64,000 nucleotides of DNA, from NCBI RefSeq assembly GCF_046630445.1, contig NC_092336.1, positions 508,309,501 to 508,373,500 of the forward strand, given 5' to 3'. This stretch comes from Rutidosis leptorrhynchoides (lineage: Eukaryota > Streptophyta > Magnoliopsida > Asterales > Asteraceae). Made by a program: the position numbers and the translations under genes. The notes beneath the pieces are model-generated. The model was not told where the DNA came from, made no database searches, and saw only the letters and a program-made list of their open reading frames with translations. This document shows, one piece after another, positions 22,001 through 32,880 of the stretch; position 1 is the first letter of the stretch; the number at the start of each line of letters is the position of its first letter.

Positions 22001-23206
22001 GGAAATTTAGATGAAGAAATCTATATGGAACAGCCGACGGGTTTCATTAAAGAAGGCCACGAACATAAGGTTTGTAGATTGCTTAAATCAATATATGGCC
22101 TCAAGCAGTCATCAAGACAATGGTATATACATTTTCACAATGTGATCACGTCACATGGCTTCACTGTGGTCAATGAAGATAATTGTGTTTATATCAAAAG
22201 GTCTAAAGGAAAAATAGTCATATTGTCATTATATGTTGATGATATATTGATTGCTGGAAATGATAAGGAGTATGTTTTCGAGGTTAAAAGATGGTTATCA
22301 TCTAACTTTGAAATGAAGGATATGGGTGAAGCTGAATATATCCTTGGAGTTAAGATTTCAAGGGATCGCTCAAGGAAGTTGTTGGCTCTTTCGCAAGAGA
22401 CTTATATCAACAAGATTCTTGAACGTTTTAACATGCATAAATCTAACCCCATAGACACTCCTATGGCGATTAGTGATACGTTGAGCATTAGAGAGTGTCC
22501 GCAAACTCCACAAGAGAAACATAAAATGAAAAATGTTCCTTATGCTAGTGCGGTTGGAAGTCTCATGTATGCTATGATGTGTACGAGACCGGATATCTGC
22601 TTTGCTGTTGGCATGGTAAGCCGATACCAATCCAATCCAGGTTTAACCCATTGGAAAGCCGTGAAAAGGATTCTTAGGTATCTTAAGGGTACTAGTCATT
22701 ACTCTTTGTGCTACGAAGGAAATAATCTGCAAATGAGAGGCTATACTGATGCTGATTGGGGAAGAGATATGGATGAAAGAAAATCTACCTCTGGCTTTGT
22801 TTTTCTGTTAAACAAAGGTGCTATATCTTGGAGTAGCAAGAAACAATCATGTATAGCATTGTCTACAATGGAAGCTGAATTTGTGGCATTTTCAGCGGCT
22901 GTACAAGAAGCCGTGTGGCTTAATCGATTTTTGAGTAATTTGGGGGTTGTTGGCAATACCATTGATCGAGCATTGATATACTCTGATAATGAGGCTGCCA
23001 TTGCATATTCAAAAGACCCCAAGTTCCATTATAAGACAAAGCACATAGACATAAAGTACAATTTTGTGAAAGACAAGGTTGCAAGAAAAGAAGTAAGTAT
23101 AGAGTACATATCTACGCATGATATGGTAGCAGATCCTTTGACAAAACCCATACCTAGAGATGCATTTGTTAAGCATGTTAGGTCTCTAGGATTGCGTAGA
23201 TTTTAA
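19079..23206 (+). CDS. Copia gag-pol polyprotein
   Basis: 1,375 residues from the ATG at 19079. In order: gag with a CYNCSNKGHFARDC zinc knuckle; aspartic protease (LWIVDSGATDHV); integrase with its HHCC zinc-binding region (HARLGH...CEHCLAGK) and D,D,E core (HSDICGPM, RTDRGREY, QQNGVAERRNRTLLEM); reverse transcriptase (QMDVKTAFLNG, SLYVDDILIAGND); RNase H (GYTDADWGRDMDERKSTSG, ALSTMEAEF, SDNEAAIAYSKDP). The PR-IN-RT-RH order defines copia. The linker between integrase and RT holds two copies of a PSGSN-NQE segment. The frame looks whole. The exact lineage is not assigned. Confidence 0.95.
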   Translation: MASASKNIVAELNKGVKLNGDNYEIWSMKLEYVLEEQEALVALTQSMEVPEVGDTEQHKRDAEVYITWKRKNTIARITLLSSMDDDIMRDFCKYELAKDMWKALADKFGATSVTKLRSLTIKFDQYKKKSDHTMKKHVRQMSNMISELRNAGHVLTDEQQVQAMIRSLPQSWEQMKMHLTHNENIKTFEDCARHLELEEDRIEAGKSITEVNMATSSKNAFGHKRKFHHHKGKETYKSNKRLNTNHRGKGTRPSKKVNIAKVKCYNCSNKGHFARDCPEPKKVYSYDAYVSKLCVASSVFLTESQPLWIVDSGATDHVAKDKDAFVEFRRVSHGAMWIYVGNNSRVPVEGIGSCKLVMREGRTLILHDVLYAPQIRRNLISVLVLLRLGFHLYFRDNVVELSLGTNSYGFGYVLNGFIVMDVDYLNNKSCFSLVASSNKFDNDVNNWHARLGHIGQQRMNRLARDGLLANIDKVELSTCEHCLAGKTARKPFGKGTRADYPLQLIHSDICGPMNVRARHGAYYFITFIDDYSRFGYVYLISHKSEALDCFQSYMNFVENQLERKIKALRTDRGREYLSDSFKALCDAKGIQRQLTTPRTPQQNGVAERRNRTLLEMVRSMMAQANLTITFWGDALLTATFVLNRVPSKSVTSTPYELWTGRKPDLNVLRPWGCAAYTLDSSHKYGKLGPRGKKCVFIRYSEQSKGYVFLGEHESGSITEFESRDVTFLENEFPKQGDLDKDWSLFETTELPHSSGRDLRSEDEEFVSLDTTPQPIANEDNSYPSGSNMANQEHVSEEPQPVATEHNSDPSGSNLVNQESVSLDNQPRRSSRQSKPPLRYEIEDGYTFMVQLEEDEPRDINEALTCPAKDEWFKAMEEEMESMRSNNVWELVDLPKERKAIGSKWILKIKRKADDSIERYKARLVAKGYNQQEGIDYEETFSPVVRLTSIRLILAIVASMNLELHQMDVKTAFLNGNLDEEIYMEQPTGFIKEGHEHKVCRLLKSIYGLKQSSRQWYIHFHNVITSHGFTVVNEDNCVYIKRSKGKIVILSLYVDDILIAGNDKEYVFEVKRWLSSNFEMKDMGEAEYILGVKISRDRSRKLLALSQETYINKILERFNMHKSNPIDTPMAISDTLSIRECPQTPQEKHKMKNVPYASAVGSLMYAMMCTRPDICFAVGMVSRYQSNPGLTHWKAVKRILRYLKGTSHYSLCYEGNNLQMRGYTDADWGRDMDERKSTSGFVFLLNKGAISWSSKKQSCIALSTMEAEFVAFSAAVQEAVWLNRFLSNLGVVGNTIDRALIYSDNEAAIAYSKDPKFHYKTKHIDIKYNFVKDKVARKEVSIEYISTHDMVADPLTKPIPRDAFVKHVRSLGLRRF

Positions 23207-25484
23207 TAAATGTACTATTTTAATAAATGTACTTATAAGTTTAAGTTTATATCCAATGCAATGAATTTCTTTTAAATCCTTGTTTTATTGTTCGCTCTTT
23301 GTGTTGCGAATCGAGAAAAGTATGTCGGACAGATACATGATTAGCCCACTCACATGGGTAATCAATTCCATTTCATGTGACAAATGGAAAAGTGGTGTAT
23401 ATTAAGCACATTGTTTTAGTGACAATTGAGAGCTCGAGATTGAGATAATTTGACGCCACATTCATAAGTATATAAATATTATGTGAATTTTCACAATTCA
23501 CCTTATCTGTCATGAGTATCCAGATGTGAGTTCTTAATAGTTTTATGAGTAGATAAGTGAACTCGAGTTTTGAACATTGAGTATGTTTGAACTATCATCT
23601 GTGCAACATTAATTTAAAGACATACCTCCATTGTGAAAGGAGTAATGTTGCAGCATGTGATTCATACCACATGTGATCAAGACGACCAATAAGGGAAATA
23701 GAAGAAACGATCTCTACTTCTATGTTATGTGAGTCCCTTGAGGTATTAGTAACCTCAATTTAATGTCCTTATGACTTTTTCTTGTCTCTTGAAGCTTAGT
23801 TTAATGTTTGCTATCTTAAGGCGTTGCTTAAGGGTTATGAGTAATTCAACCTGGCTGGACGTTCTTAGAAAAGCAAGTTGACCTAAGGCCAACGGATTCT
23901 AAGAAAAGGGAAGATCATTTGAAGTTCACATTAACTTGTATTCACCGGTCGACCAATTATCTTTTGTCTTAGTGACAAGTCTTAGTGATAAATGATAATT
24001 GTGAATGCAAAAGGGTTTTATAAGTAAAACTGAGATCATGCGAGTTACTAATATGATTAATGATCTAGGACATTGCATACTAAATCTACTCTTTCCAAGA
24101 TTATAGAGATGCTATATATTCCTAACAGATGTATAGCAATTGAGCTCTCAAAGTATGCCGGTCGCACAGCCTAGTTCCCAGTATGAATGGTTTGCGTAGT
24201 GTGGCTTAATCGATTTTTGAGTAATTTGGGGGTTGTTGGCAATACCATTGATCGAGCATTGATATACTCTGATAATGAGGCTGCCATTGCATATTCAAAA
24301 GACCCCAAGTTCCATTATAAGACAAAGCACATAGACATAAAGTACAATTTTGTGAAAGACAAGGTTGCAAGAAAAGAAGTAAGTATAGAGTACATATCTA
24401 CGCATGATATGGTAGCAGATCCTTTGACAAAACCCATACCTAGAGGTGCATTTGTTAAGCATGTTAGGTCTCTAGGATTGCGTAGATTTTAATAAATGTA
24501 CTATTTTAATAAATGTACTTATAAGTTTAAGTTTATATCCAATGCAATGAATTTCTTTTAAATCCTTGTTTTATTGTTCGCTCTTTGTGTTGCGAATCGA
24601 GAAAAGTATGTCGGACAGATACATGATTAGCCCACTCACATGGGTAATCAATTCCATTTCATGTGACAAATGGAAAAGTGGTGTATATTAAGCACATTGT
24701 TTTAGTGACAATTGAGAGCTCGAGATTGAGATAATTTGACGCCACATTCATAAGTATATAAATATTATGTGAATTTTCACAATTCACCTTATCTGTCATG
24801 AGTATCCAGATGTGAGTTCTTAATAGTTTTATGAGTAGATAAGTGAACTCGAGTTTTGAACATTGAGTATGTTTGAACTATCATCTGTGCAACATTAATT
24901 TAAAGACATACCTCCATTGTGAAAGGAGTAATGTTGCAGCATGTGATTCATACCACATGTGATCAAGACGACCAATAAGGGAAATAGAAGAAACGATCTC
25001 TACTTCTATGTTATGTGAGTCCCTTGAGGTATTAGTAACCTCAATTTAATGTCCTTATGACTTTTTCTTGTCTCTTGAAGCTTAGTTTAATGTTTGCTAT
25101 CTTAAGGCGTTGCTTAAGGGTTATGAGTAATTCAACCTGGCTGGACGTTCTTAGAAAAGCAAGTTGACCTAAGGCCAACGGATTCTAAGAAAAGGGAAGA
25201 TCATTTGAAGTTCACATTAACTTGTATTCACCGGTCGACCAATTATCTTTTGTCTTAGTGACAAGTCTTAGTGATAAATGATAATTGTGAATGCAAAAGG
25301 GTTTTATAAGTAAAACTGAGATCATGCGAGTTACTAATATGATTAATGATCTAGGACATTGCATACTAAATCTACTCTTTCCAAGATTATAGAGATGCTA
25401 TATATTCCTAACAGATGTATAGCAATTGAGCTCTCAAAGTATGCCGGTCGCACAGCCTAGTTCCCAGTATGAATGGTTTGCGTA
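22913..25484 (+). repeat. 1,286-bp direct tandem duplication in the copia 3' region
   Basis: Unit 1 (22913-24198) and unit 2 (24199-25484) are the same length and differ at about one base. Each carries the last roughly 97 codons of RNase H, the stop and about 1 kb of 3' untranslated DNA. The second, headless RNase H end is therefore open at 24199-24492 but has no start of its own. Confidence 0.95.
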
Positions 25485-25530
25485 CTACACGGTATGTTTT
25501 TCAAGATATATGAGTATATCAAAATTGTTT

Positions 25531-25546
25531 GTGTGCGAGTGGGAGA
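25531..25546 (+). promoter_or_regulatory. Copia polypurine tract
   Basis: GAGTGGGAGA directly before the 3' LTR, the expected plus-strand primer. Confidence 0.7.
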
Positions 25547-25918
25547 TGTTAGAAAATGATTATTTATCACCCACAAACAATGAAAGAGTAGTTGAACCAA
25601 CTAATGTCTTCTTGGCACATAGTACATGTTTGTTTAATATAATGGGAGTTGTTAACCCATTAAAGAGGATAATCACTACATATAACACTTAACAAACATA
25701 GAACAAAATACGAAGAGAAAAACATACATATAATTCTATTGAGATTTTGTGAGTATACTTGTTCAAGTGGAACATTGCGAACCGTCGAAGGAATATAGGC
25801 TGTGAAACTGTGAAAGCTTTCCATTTGTGATTGCTTTCCCGACCGGTGATCTAAACGTCGATCCTATTCGCTTCCGCCGCTCGTATTCGGTATGTCTCGA
25901 ATTTACATTTTTACAACA
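25547..25918 (+). repeat. Copia 3' LTR
   Basis: 372 bp, identical by eye to the 5' LTR, followed by the AAACC target duplication and the resumed host exon. Confidence 0.95.
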
Positions 25919-25923
25919 AAACC

Positions 25924-27305
25924 TCACTCACCCAAGTTCTAACTTATCACAATCAAACCAAACACTCATTCACAAACTACGCCAAAGGTCCACGTGGCCT
26001 TGATTGGGATAACCAACCGAACCCATTCCGCCGTTACATCTCCGCCCCTGTTCTCCCTCTCGTTCACCCCACTTCTGATTCCCATTCACCTGGGTATCAT
26101 TCCCTCTTCAATTCAATTCCTCCTCCCAAACCCGTATCTCAATCCACCATTTCTGAATTTTCCTACGATTCTCTTGCGTTATCAGCTTGGAAATCAACTG
26201 GGTTTTCATCATGGTCACTAAGAGTAAACCCTAGCTCAGGTAATCTACATCCAACTGAGGCTTATATTATATCCCCACCAATTGAATCAATTTCAAATTC
26301 TTGTTTTGTTGCTCATTATGCGCCAAAGATTCATTCTTTAGAGATTAAGACTGAATTCCCATCTGGGTATTTCTCTAAGTTGCTCCCAAATGGTTGTTTT
26401 CTAATTGGGATTTCTTCCAATTTTTGGCGGGAATCTTGGAAGTATGGAGAAAGAGGGTTTAGGTATTGTAATCACGATGTGGGTCATGCCGTTGCGGCGG
26501 TTACTATGGCGGCTGCAGGGCAAGGGTGGGATGTGAAGATGCTTGATGGATTGGGTCATGAAGATTTGAAGAATGTAATGGGACTTCAAATTTATGAAGA
26601 GTTTGAAATTCCATCAAGAATTGTAAAAGGTAAGCTTGATGAAATTGAATTCGAGCATCCCGATTGTTTGTTACTTGTTTTTCCTAATGGGGTTAATGAG
26701 TTTGATATTAACTATAAGGATTTGAGTTCTTCGTTTTCGGAATTTAGTAACTTTGATTGGAAAGGAGAGCCTAATTCACTTAGTAAAGAGCATGTATGTT
26801 GGGATGTAATTTATAGAACATCGGAAGCGGTTAAAAAGCCGTTAACTTTAGATAAAAAGTTTGTTATTGATCCGTTTGAAAAGAGTGGGAGTTGTAGTGA
26901 GTCTCTTATAAAGATTTGAGTTTGAGACAAGTTGTTAGGAAACGTAGGAGTGCGGTTGATATGGATGGAGTTACGGAAATGGATAGAGACACGTTTTATC
27001 AGATTTTACTCCATTGTCTTCCTTCAGGTTATCAAGAAAAGCAAAAAAGACCCTTGACGTTACCTTATCGAGCTATGGATTGGGATGCTGAAGTGCATTT
27101 TGTGATGTTTGTGCATAGAGTTATCGGTTTGCCAAAAGGGTTGTATTTTCTTATTAGGAACGAAGAACACTTTGACGATCTTAAAAAGTCAACAAGGTCA
27201 GATTTTAAGTGGGAGAAGCCTGAAGGTTGCCCATCAGAGTTGCCTTTATACGAACTCGGAAGAGCTGATTGTACGAAGCTCTCCAAACATCTTTCGTGCC
27301 ATCAG
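25924..27305 (+). pseudogene. Nitroreductase exon 1, part after the insertion
   Basis: Continues in frame from the right AAACC copy with SLTQVLTYHNQTKHSF. It covers the N-terminal nitroreductase-like half and the start of the second half. One frame shift lies near 26908. It ends ...LSCHQ at a CAG|GTTAAA donor site. Confidence 0.85.
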
Positions 27306-27558
27306 GTTAAATAATTGTTTATGAAATTTAAGGCCTTTTTGATTTCTGAATACCGTCACGTTAAATATTGGGTGGCACAAGTGCTTGTTTCGAACTCACT
27401 GGGCATTTCAGTGTGCATTATTAGACTGATTATTATTATGAAAACAGAGTCAAATATGGTGATCACCTGGTTAGAGTTAGATATAGATTGCTAATTTAGT
27501 ACGCGGTATATCAACTCTAAATTTTTACTTTTAACACATCCGAATCCTTATGGTATAG

Positions 27559-27748
27559 GATATAGCCGGTGATGGTTGCTTTAGCCTTGGTATGGTGGCA
27601 CATTTCGAGCCAACTTTACGCGAAAAGGGTGTCTGGATGTACCCTCGGTTGTTTTGGGAAACAGGAATTCTCGGTCAAGTTTTATATCTTGAAGCACATT
27701 CGGTTGGTGTTTCTGCAACTGGCATCGGTTGCTTCTTCGATGATCCTG
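27559..27748 (+). pseudogene. Nitroreductase exon 2
   Basis: Follows a TATAG acceptor and ends with a CCTG|GTACTT donor. It encodes DIAGDGCFSLGMVAHFEPT and the YPRLFWETGILGQVLYLE and VGVSATGIGCFF segments typical of the C-terminal half of SagB-type nitroreductases. It is open throughout in this frame. Confidence 0.85.
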
Positions 27749-27860
27749 GTACTTAATTCACACTCATTCTGCCAAGTTATCTACTTTTTAAAAATTGCTA
27801 CTCCAGTTTATAAAGTTTTATGTAGTCTTGAATTTTTATGATGTTTTCGGTCTTTGGCAG

Positions 27861-27988
27861 TGCACGAGGTTCTTGGTTTGACTGGTTCAAAGTATCAGAG
27901 CCTTTATCATTTTACAGTTGGTGGACCTGTTGTTGACAAGCGTATAATGAGCCTTCCTGCATATCCTGGCCCTGGTGCTGATGCATAA
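27861..27988 (+). pseudogene. Nitroreductase exon 3 and stop
   Basis: Begins after TTTGGCAG, completing the split codon GTG, and encodes HEVLGLTGSKYQSLYHF, VGGPVVDKRIMSLPAYPGP and GADA before TAA. It is the natural C terminus of the family. Confidence 0.85.
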
Positions 27989-28190
27989 AATGGTCGGTTT
28001 ACTGCACCTCTCGCTTTAATATGAGTTGTTTAAAGAAATCAAGATTCGTTTTTTTTTTTTCATAGTAATTTGTACAAATCAACATAAATACATTTTTAGG
28101 GGTGCTTTGAGTTTGTGTTTTGAAAATACATTATGCTATTCGAAAATGCAATATTCAGTGTGGAGTGAGGAAGGTGATATTTATGTCATA
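27989..28190 (+). other. Nitroreductase 3' untranslated region (probable)
   Basis: Sequence after the stop that is also preserved in the relic at 15850-16061, so it belonged to the duplicated gene unit. No polyadenylation site can be fixed. Confidence 0.5.
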
Positions 28191-28689
28191 GGTTTAGATA
28201 CATACATCAAAATATCACTTTATCAATACGTATGGTACAACAATTTTTCAAATAATTTTTGCATACGCATCAAAAAGTTTTTGTTGCATATATCATAACC
28301 ATCTGGAAAACTAATAATCAGATACTTCATTTCAGAACGTAACCAAAGCACCCCAAGTCAACAATATCTGCTACAAATCTTCCCACATGGGCTGGGATTA
28401 CCTGGTCAGTTTAAAATTCTTGCCCAGACATTTAGTCTTGTATTAATCAGATGTTCATACCAGTTTATGCAGTAGTATTTAGTATACCTGTATCTGTCAC
28501 TTTATTTTGTAGACTATAAAGTTTTGATATACGTATGTGTGCTAGTCTAATTTACACAGTTTTGGGAATTTCATATCTAACCTGTAATGACTAACGATTC
28601 TATATTGAGTTTCTTCCAAGTATAAATGGTATCACTAAAAAAATTATAAATATAACGAGCTTAGTATTGTAATGATATGAATGTTCCAT
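28191..28689. other. Intergenic, nothing recognised
   Basis: AT-rich DNA between the gene and the repeat array. No open frame of interest. Confidence 0.5.
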
Positions 28690-29765
28690 CTATGTCACAA
28701 GTTGTATAAATTGTCCGTTGTGGGTTTCGATGCTGTTTACTAAATTTGTTGCATAATTTGCATTTTCAGTATGGCTTATGTCGTTGGTTGTATTGATGTC
28801 GCATAAAGCCATGGATTGTAACAATTTGTCTCGTGTGCTTTGATGCCGATTTGTCTCCCATCTGATATTGACATTTTTTATTTGGCTCTGTTGATTGTGT
28901 AAAATGTTCCCTCTGGGTTCAGTTTCTTTGGCCAAAATCTATTTAAAATTGACGATTTCAATATGGCTTAATTTTCGCAGTTTGGCAAAATGGCCCTTGT
29001 GGATTTCGATGTCAGTTTGACCAAATTATTTAGAAATAACGATTATAAATCGTCCTTGTTCGCTTTGGAAAAGATATCCCTTGTGGGTTTCAATGTTGAT
29101 TTGCCTAAACCTGTTTAAAATGAAGGTTTCAATGTCTTTATTCCATCTCTTGTAAAATAAAAGGTTCCCAGACCCTTGTGGGATTCAGTTATGTTAAAGC
29201 TAAATATGTTTAAAATTTATGGTTTCAATACGGTTTTATGCCGTGTCTCGTAAAAAATGTTTCTAGTGGGTTATTAGATGCTGTTTTGCCTAAATCTTTA
29301 AAGTGACTGTTTCGGTATGGCTTGTAAAAAGACATTCCCCACCCTTGTGGTCGTCGATGCTGGTTTGCCTAAATCTGTTCAAACTTGACATTTTGATATG
29401 TTTTCTTTCCCTTGGTTTGATTTAAGCATCCCGTATAGGTTTCGATGTTGGTTACCCAGAATTTGTTTAAAGTTTACTGATTTGAAATGGCGTTACGTCG
29501 TAGGTTGAAAATATGTCCATGGGTTTGCCAAAATCTGTTTAAACTTGATGTTTTGATATGGTTTTATCCCTTGGTTTGTATCAAGGATCCCGTGTGGTTT
29601 TCGGTGTTGGATCCCAGAACCTGCCCAAAATTGACTGTTGTGATATGGCTGTGTGTCATGGGTTGAGAAAACGTCCCTTGTGTGTTTTGATGGTGCTTAC
29701 TCTCGATATTGCTTTATGCCATGGCTTGTAAAAATGTCCCTTGTATGTTCGGTTGTTGACATAGC
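28690..29765. repeat. Degenerate 86-bp minisatellite, array 1
   Basis: About twelve units of roughly 86 bp. Each has words close to TGTCCCTTGTGGGTTTCGAT, GGTTTGCCTAAATCTGTT, TTGACGGTTTCGATATGGC and TTTATGCCATGGGTTGTAAA. Spacing between GTTTCGATG words is mostly 82-88 bp. Units are strongly diverged, so the array is old. No coding logic is evident. Confidence 0.75.
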
Positions 29766-30853
29766 TATAATAGTTGGGTTAATTTTTATCAAAAAAGTTG
29801 GTGGACATCAAAGATTCGATCAACATTTTTGTACAACGGACTGGAGGACAGCACATTATGCAACCATGTATATTTGTAACCATGACAGGATCAATATCTC
29901 TTGTTTCGAAGTTCTCCTGTTTGATCCGAACTAAAATAAATGAACTTCTGAGAGAATAAATCAGTAACATTTTTTTTTTTTTTTTGGGATTTGGTCGAAG
30001 TTGGTTAAATATGGATTGTGGATTTGGTTAAAAAGGAAGATATTGATATTTTGTCTGTGATATTTGGCTATGGTTTTAACGGTTGGTTTTCTCTTGGTTC
30101 CTGGTTATCACCCTAAATCGGTTTGATAATGTATTTTTGGGTTTGATATTTTTGGTCAAATATTAACTTGACTTTATTAGATAATATATCATTGAATGAG
30201 AGTTGATTTTCAATTCTCCATTAGAAAGTGGCATTATAAAAAAAAAATATTCGTTTTGGTCAAATATTAGCTTAGTATTCCCTACATCCCCCCTTCTATG
30301 ATAAGAGAGACCAATACATGAAGTTGCAGTTGATTGTGAAACAATCTATAGGAAAGGATCTTTTGATATATTTTGTGGCCGAAAATTCAATACTTGATCT
30401 AATGAAGGAGCTGGTCTGAATCAAAATGCTACTGAAAATTGATATTTTGGTGTTTCCTATTGATGGTTGTTCAAATTGGTTAACTTTGAGTTCTGTTTCT
30501 GGCAGATGCAATCATGGTTCTAGCTTGGATATTATAATATTTCCTTTTGGTCAAAGTTACTTAAAGATATAAAGTTAAACTTATCTGATAATGAGGTCTT
30601 TCATGTGAGAGTTGTGGGCATTATTATGTATAGTCAAATTGAAACACCCATTTTAAACGCCATATGTTGCCCAACCCTTCCATCACTGAAATCTGAGTTC
30701 TGTTTCAGAACAGTGTGGTTATTTTCTTTAGAAAAGTGAAGGTTTGATCGTATTTTTGGTGAAGTTCTATATGATGGCAAAAAGGTTATTAAAATTAAAT
30801 TAAAAGTATATGTACAAAAGAGTCAGGATAATTGCACATAATTATACCTTATA
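29766..30853. other. No recognised gene
   Basis: Unique-looking AT-rich DNA with GGTCAAATATTA words recurring at 30150 and 30258. A stretch near 29800-29930 is open (FDQHFCTTDWRTAHYATM) but not recognised. Nothing more can be supported. Confidence 0.4.
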
Positions 30854-31077
30854 TCTAAAAGATATAGTTGAAGTGAATAGTACACTTTAAAACCTTCACA
30901 AATTTACACTAAACTTTTCATCTTTCATAATGCAACCCCAGTTTTCATAATAGTTACCTTCATAGTTTTTTTTAACTTAACACAAATTTTTCACATTTTA
31001 TAATTTAACCATCAAACTTCTCATTCATTACAAATCGCTCATACATAACTACTCACTATTATTATTAATAATATTAA

Positions 31078-31123
<46 letters not shown>

Positions 31124-31562
31124 TATATAACTATTAAACAAAACCCTGAAACACTATTCCTCAATAGTAATCAGAGGTATTTTCGTCATTTCACATTTTT
31201 TTTGTCTCCAACGATAAAAGAAGCTACTTTCGTAAAAGAATCAACCCTTCAATGTTATCAAAAGATGTCGAAAAAATTCTTAATCAACTAATTTTTTTTT
31301 CAACGATAAAAGAGGCAACTTTCATAAAAGGAACAACTCTTCAATGCTATCAAAAGATGTCGAAAAACATTCTTTTTTACAAAATAGATCAACTAACTTT
31401 ATAAAAAAAAACTGAACGCTAAAAGAAATAACTTTTACAAAAGGAACAACCCTTCAATGTTAGTTGTCGAAAAAAATTCTTTTTTACAAAATAGATCAAG
31501 ATTTTTTTTTCAACTCGCATTCAAAACGGAGCCCCGGCGCAAAGCGAGGGCTCCACAACTAG
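30854..31562 (+). mobile_element. Short non-autonomous Helitron
   Basis: Starts A|TCTAAAAGATATAG and ends with a GGAGCCC...GGGCTCC hairpin, ACAA, then CTAG|T, so it lies between A and T without target duplication. At 709 bp it has no coding capacity. A TTA tract of about 45 bp lies at 31078-31123. Its 5' half is related, in reverse, to 9740-10221. Three copies of an AACGATAAAAGA(A/G)GC-type segment occur between 31205 and 31440. Confidence 0.65.
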
Positions 31563-31979
31563 TTATCTCTAATAGTTATGGACTGAAGAAATACTTCATA
31601 ATGTAAATACCCTTATGATGTTTTTTCACAACTGTTTGTTGATGGCATTCAGCTCCGATGGATGATGAACACGAGGAACCGTAACAACACATGCTGACAA
31701 CTGACCCTTACCCAAATTTGCTTACGGATATTCTGAAAGTGAAGTTGGATTCTACAGGGAATTAATTTGATTGTGTTTGTGATGCTGTGATATATTTTAC
31801 TAAAAGCTGTTCAATTGGGCGGGTCTCAATATGGTTTGGTCGCTGGTGTTGGAGCTTTACCATGTAATATGTTACATTGTTATTGTTACTGTTACCTTTT
31901 CATATTTTAAGATATATGATCATTGATTGATGCTTGAAAAAGTTTGGTTTATGTTTGACGTTTTTGATATAGCTTTTCC
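31563..31979. other. No recognised gene
   Basis: Short AT-rich stretch between the Helitron and array 2. Nothing supportable. Confidence 0.4.
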
Positions 31980-32880
31980 TTAATTTCTGGGTTTTGATAT
32001 TTTCTTGGCTTGCATAAAGTTCCATGTGGTTTCGATGCTAGTTTGCCTAAATCTATTAAAATTCGTGCCATGTCGGTTGGTTTGCTAAAATTTGTTCAAA
32101 GTTGATGGTTTCGACATAGCTTTATGGCTTGCCTTGTAAGATACTTTCCTCGTCAGTTTCAATATTAGTTTGCCAAAATCTGTTCGAAGTTGTGACATGT
32201 TTAATATTGCTTCAACCTCTGCTTGTAACATACGTCCCTCGTGGTTTCCTAATCTGTTTAAAGTTGGACAATTTTGATATGACATTATGCCATGGGTTGT
32301 GAAAACGCCCCTTGCTGGTTTGGATGTCAGTTTGCCTAAGTTTATTAAAAATTAACGGTTTCGATATGACTTAATGTCATAGGTTGTATAAAACGTCCTT
32401 GGTTGGTGTCGATGTTAGTTTGCCAAAAGTCCACTTAAGATTGTTGGTTATGATATGGCTATGATGTAGCTAGTAACAAATGTCCCTTGTGGGTTTCGTA
32501 CAACATTTGTTGCACAATTTTGCATTTTCAGTACGGCTTTATATCGTAGTTTTTATTGATGATGTCGCTTTTAGGCATGGATTGTAACAATTTGTCTCTC
32601 GTGTGTTTTGATGTCGGTTTGCATCCATCTGACATTGACAGTTTCGATATGCCTTTATACTCTGTATTGTATAAACATCCCATCTGGTGTTCAGTGTCCC
32701 CATGTGGGTTTCGATGTCAGTTTGACTAACCCATTTAAAAATGACGATTTAAAACGTCCTTGTTCGATTTGTAAAAGATATTACTTGTGGGTTTTAATGT
32801 TGAATTGCCAAAACCTATTAAAAAGGAAGGTTCAGATGTCTTTATGCCAATTCTTGTAGAAAAAGGTACACAGTCTATAT
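31980..32880. repeat. Degenerate 86-bp minisatellite, array 2
   Basis: Same unit and orientation as array 1. The part from about 32500 to 32870 follows 28740-29130 unit for unit (for example TTGCATTTTCAGTA then GGATTGTAACAATTTGTCTC in both), so a higher-order segment was duplicated at an offset near 3.76 kb. Confidence 0.75.

Larger units (their letters stand above)
17396..25918 (+). mobile_element. Ty1/copia retrotransposon, looks whole
   Basis: LTRs of 372 bp (17396-17767 and 25547-25918) run TGTTAG...ACAACA and are identical by eye. AAACC flanks both sides (17391-17395, 25919-25923). A tRNA-iMet-type primer-binding site follows the 5' LTR and a purine tract precedes the 3' LTR. One uninterrupted gag-pol frame is present. 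At 8.5 kb it is long for copia, because of a long leader and a 1,286-bp internal tandem duplication. Identical LTRs mean a very recent insertion, probably within the last 0.1-0.2 million years at usual plant rates. Confidence 0.95.
17336..27988 (+). pseudogene. Nitroreductase-family (SagB-like) gene, interrupted by copia
   Basis: A plant nitroreductase-like protein of the type annotated in Arabidopsis as nitroreductase family protein, presumably an FMN-dependent oxidoreductase; its substrate is not known to me. Three exons total 1,760 bp: 17336-17395 plus 25924-27305, 27559-27748 and 27861-27988, with GT-AG introns of 253 and 112 bp. Motifs in order: HSFTNYAKGPRGLDWDNQP near the start, RYCNHDVGHAVAA mid-protein, SLRQVVRKRRSAVDMDGV opening the second half, YPRLFWETGILGQVLYLE and VGVSATGIGCFFDDP near the end. 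Two lesions are visible: a copia element after codon 20, and loss of one base (apparently a T near 26908) that shifts the frame before SLRQVV. With that base the total is 1,761, exactly 587 codons, which supports a single-base deletion. The allele should be null. Confidence 0.88.

Noticed and set aside
24187-24492. Independent small RNase H gene
   Set aside because: It is the C-terminal end of the copia polyprotein repeated by the 1,286-bp tandem duplication and has no start of its own.
29653-29934. Open frame with FDQHFCTTDWRTAHYATM as a last exon of a host gene
   Set aside because: No family resemblance, no convincing splice sites, and it partly overlaps the repeat array.
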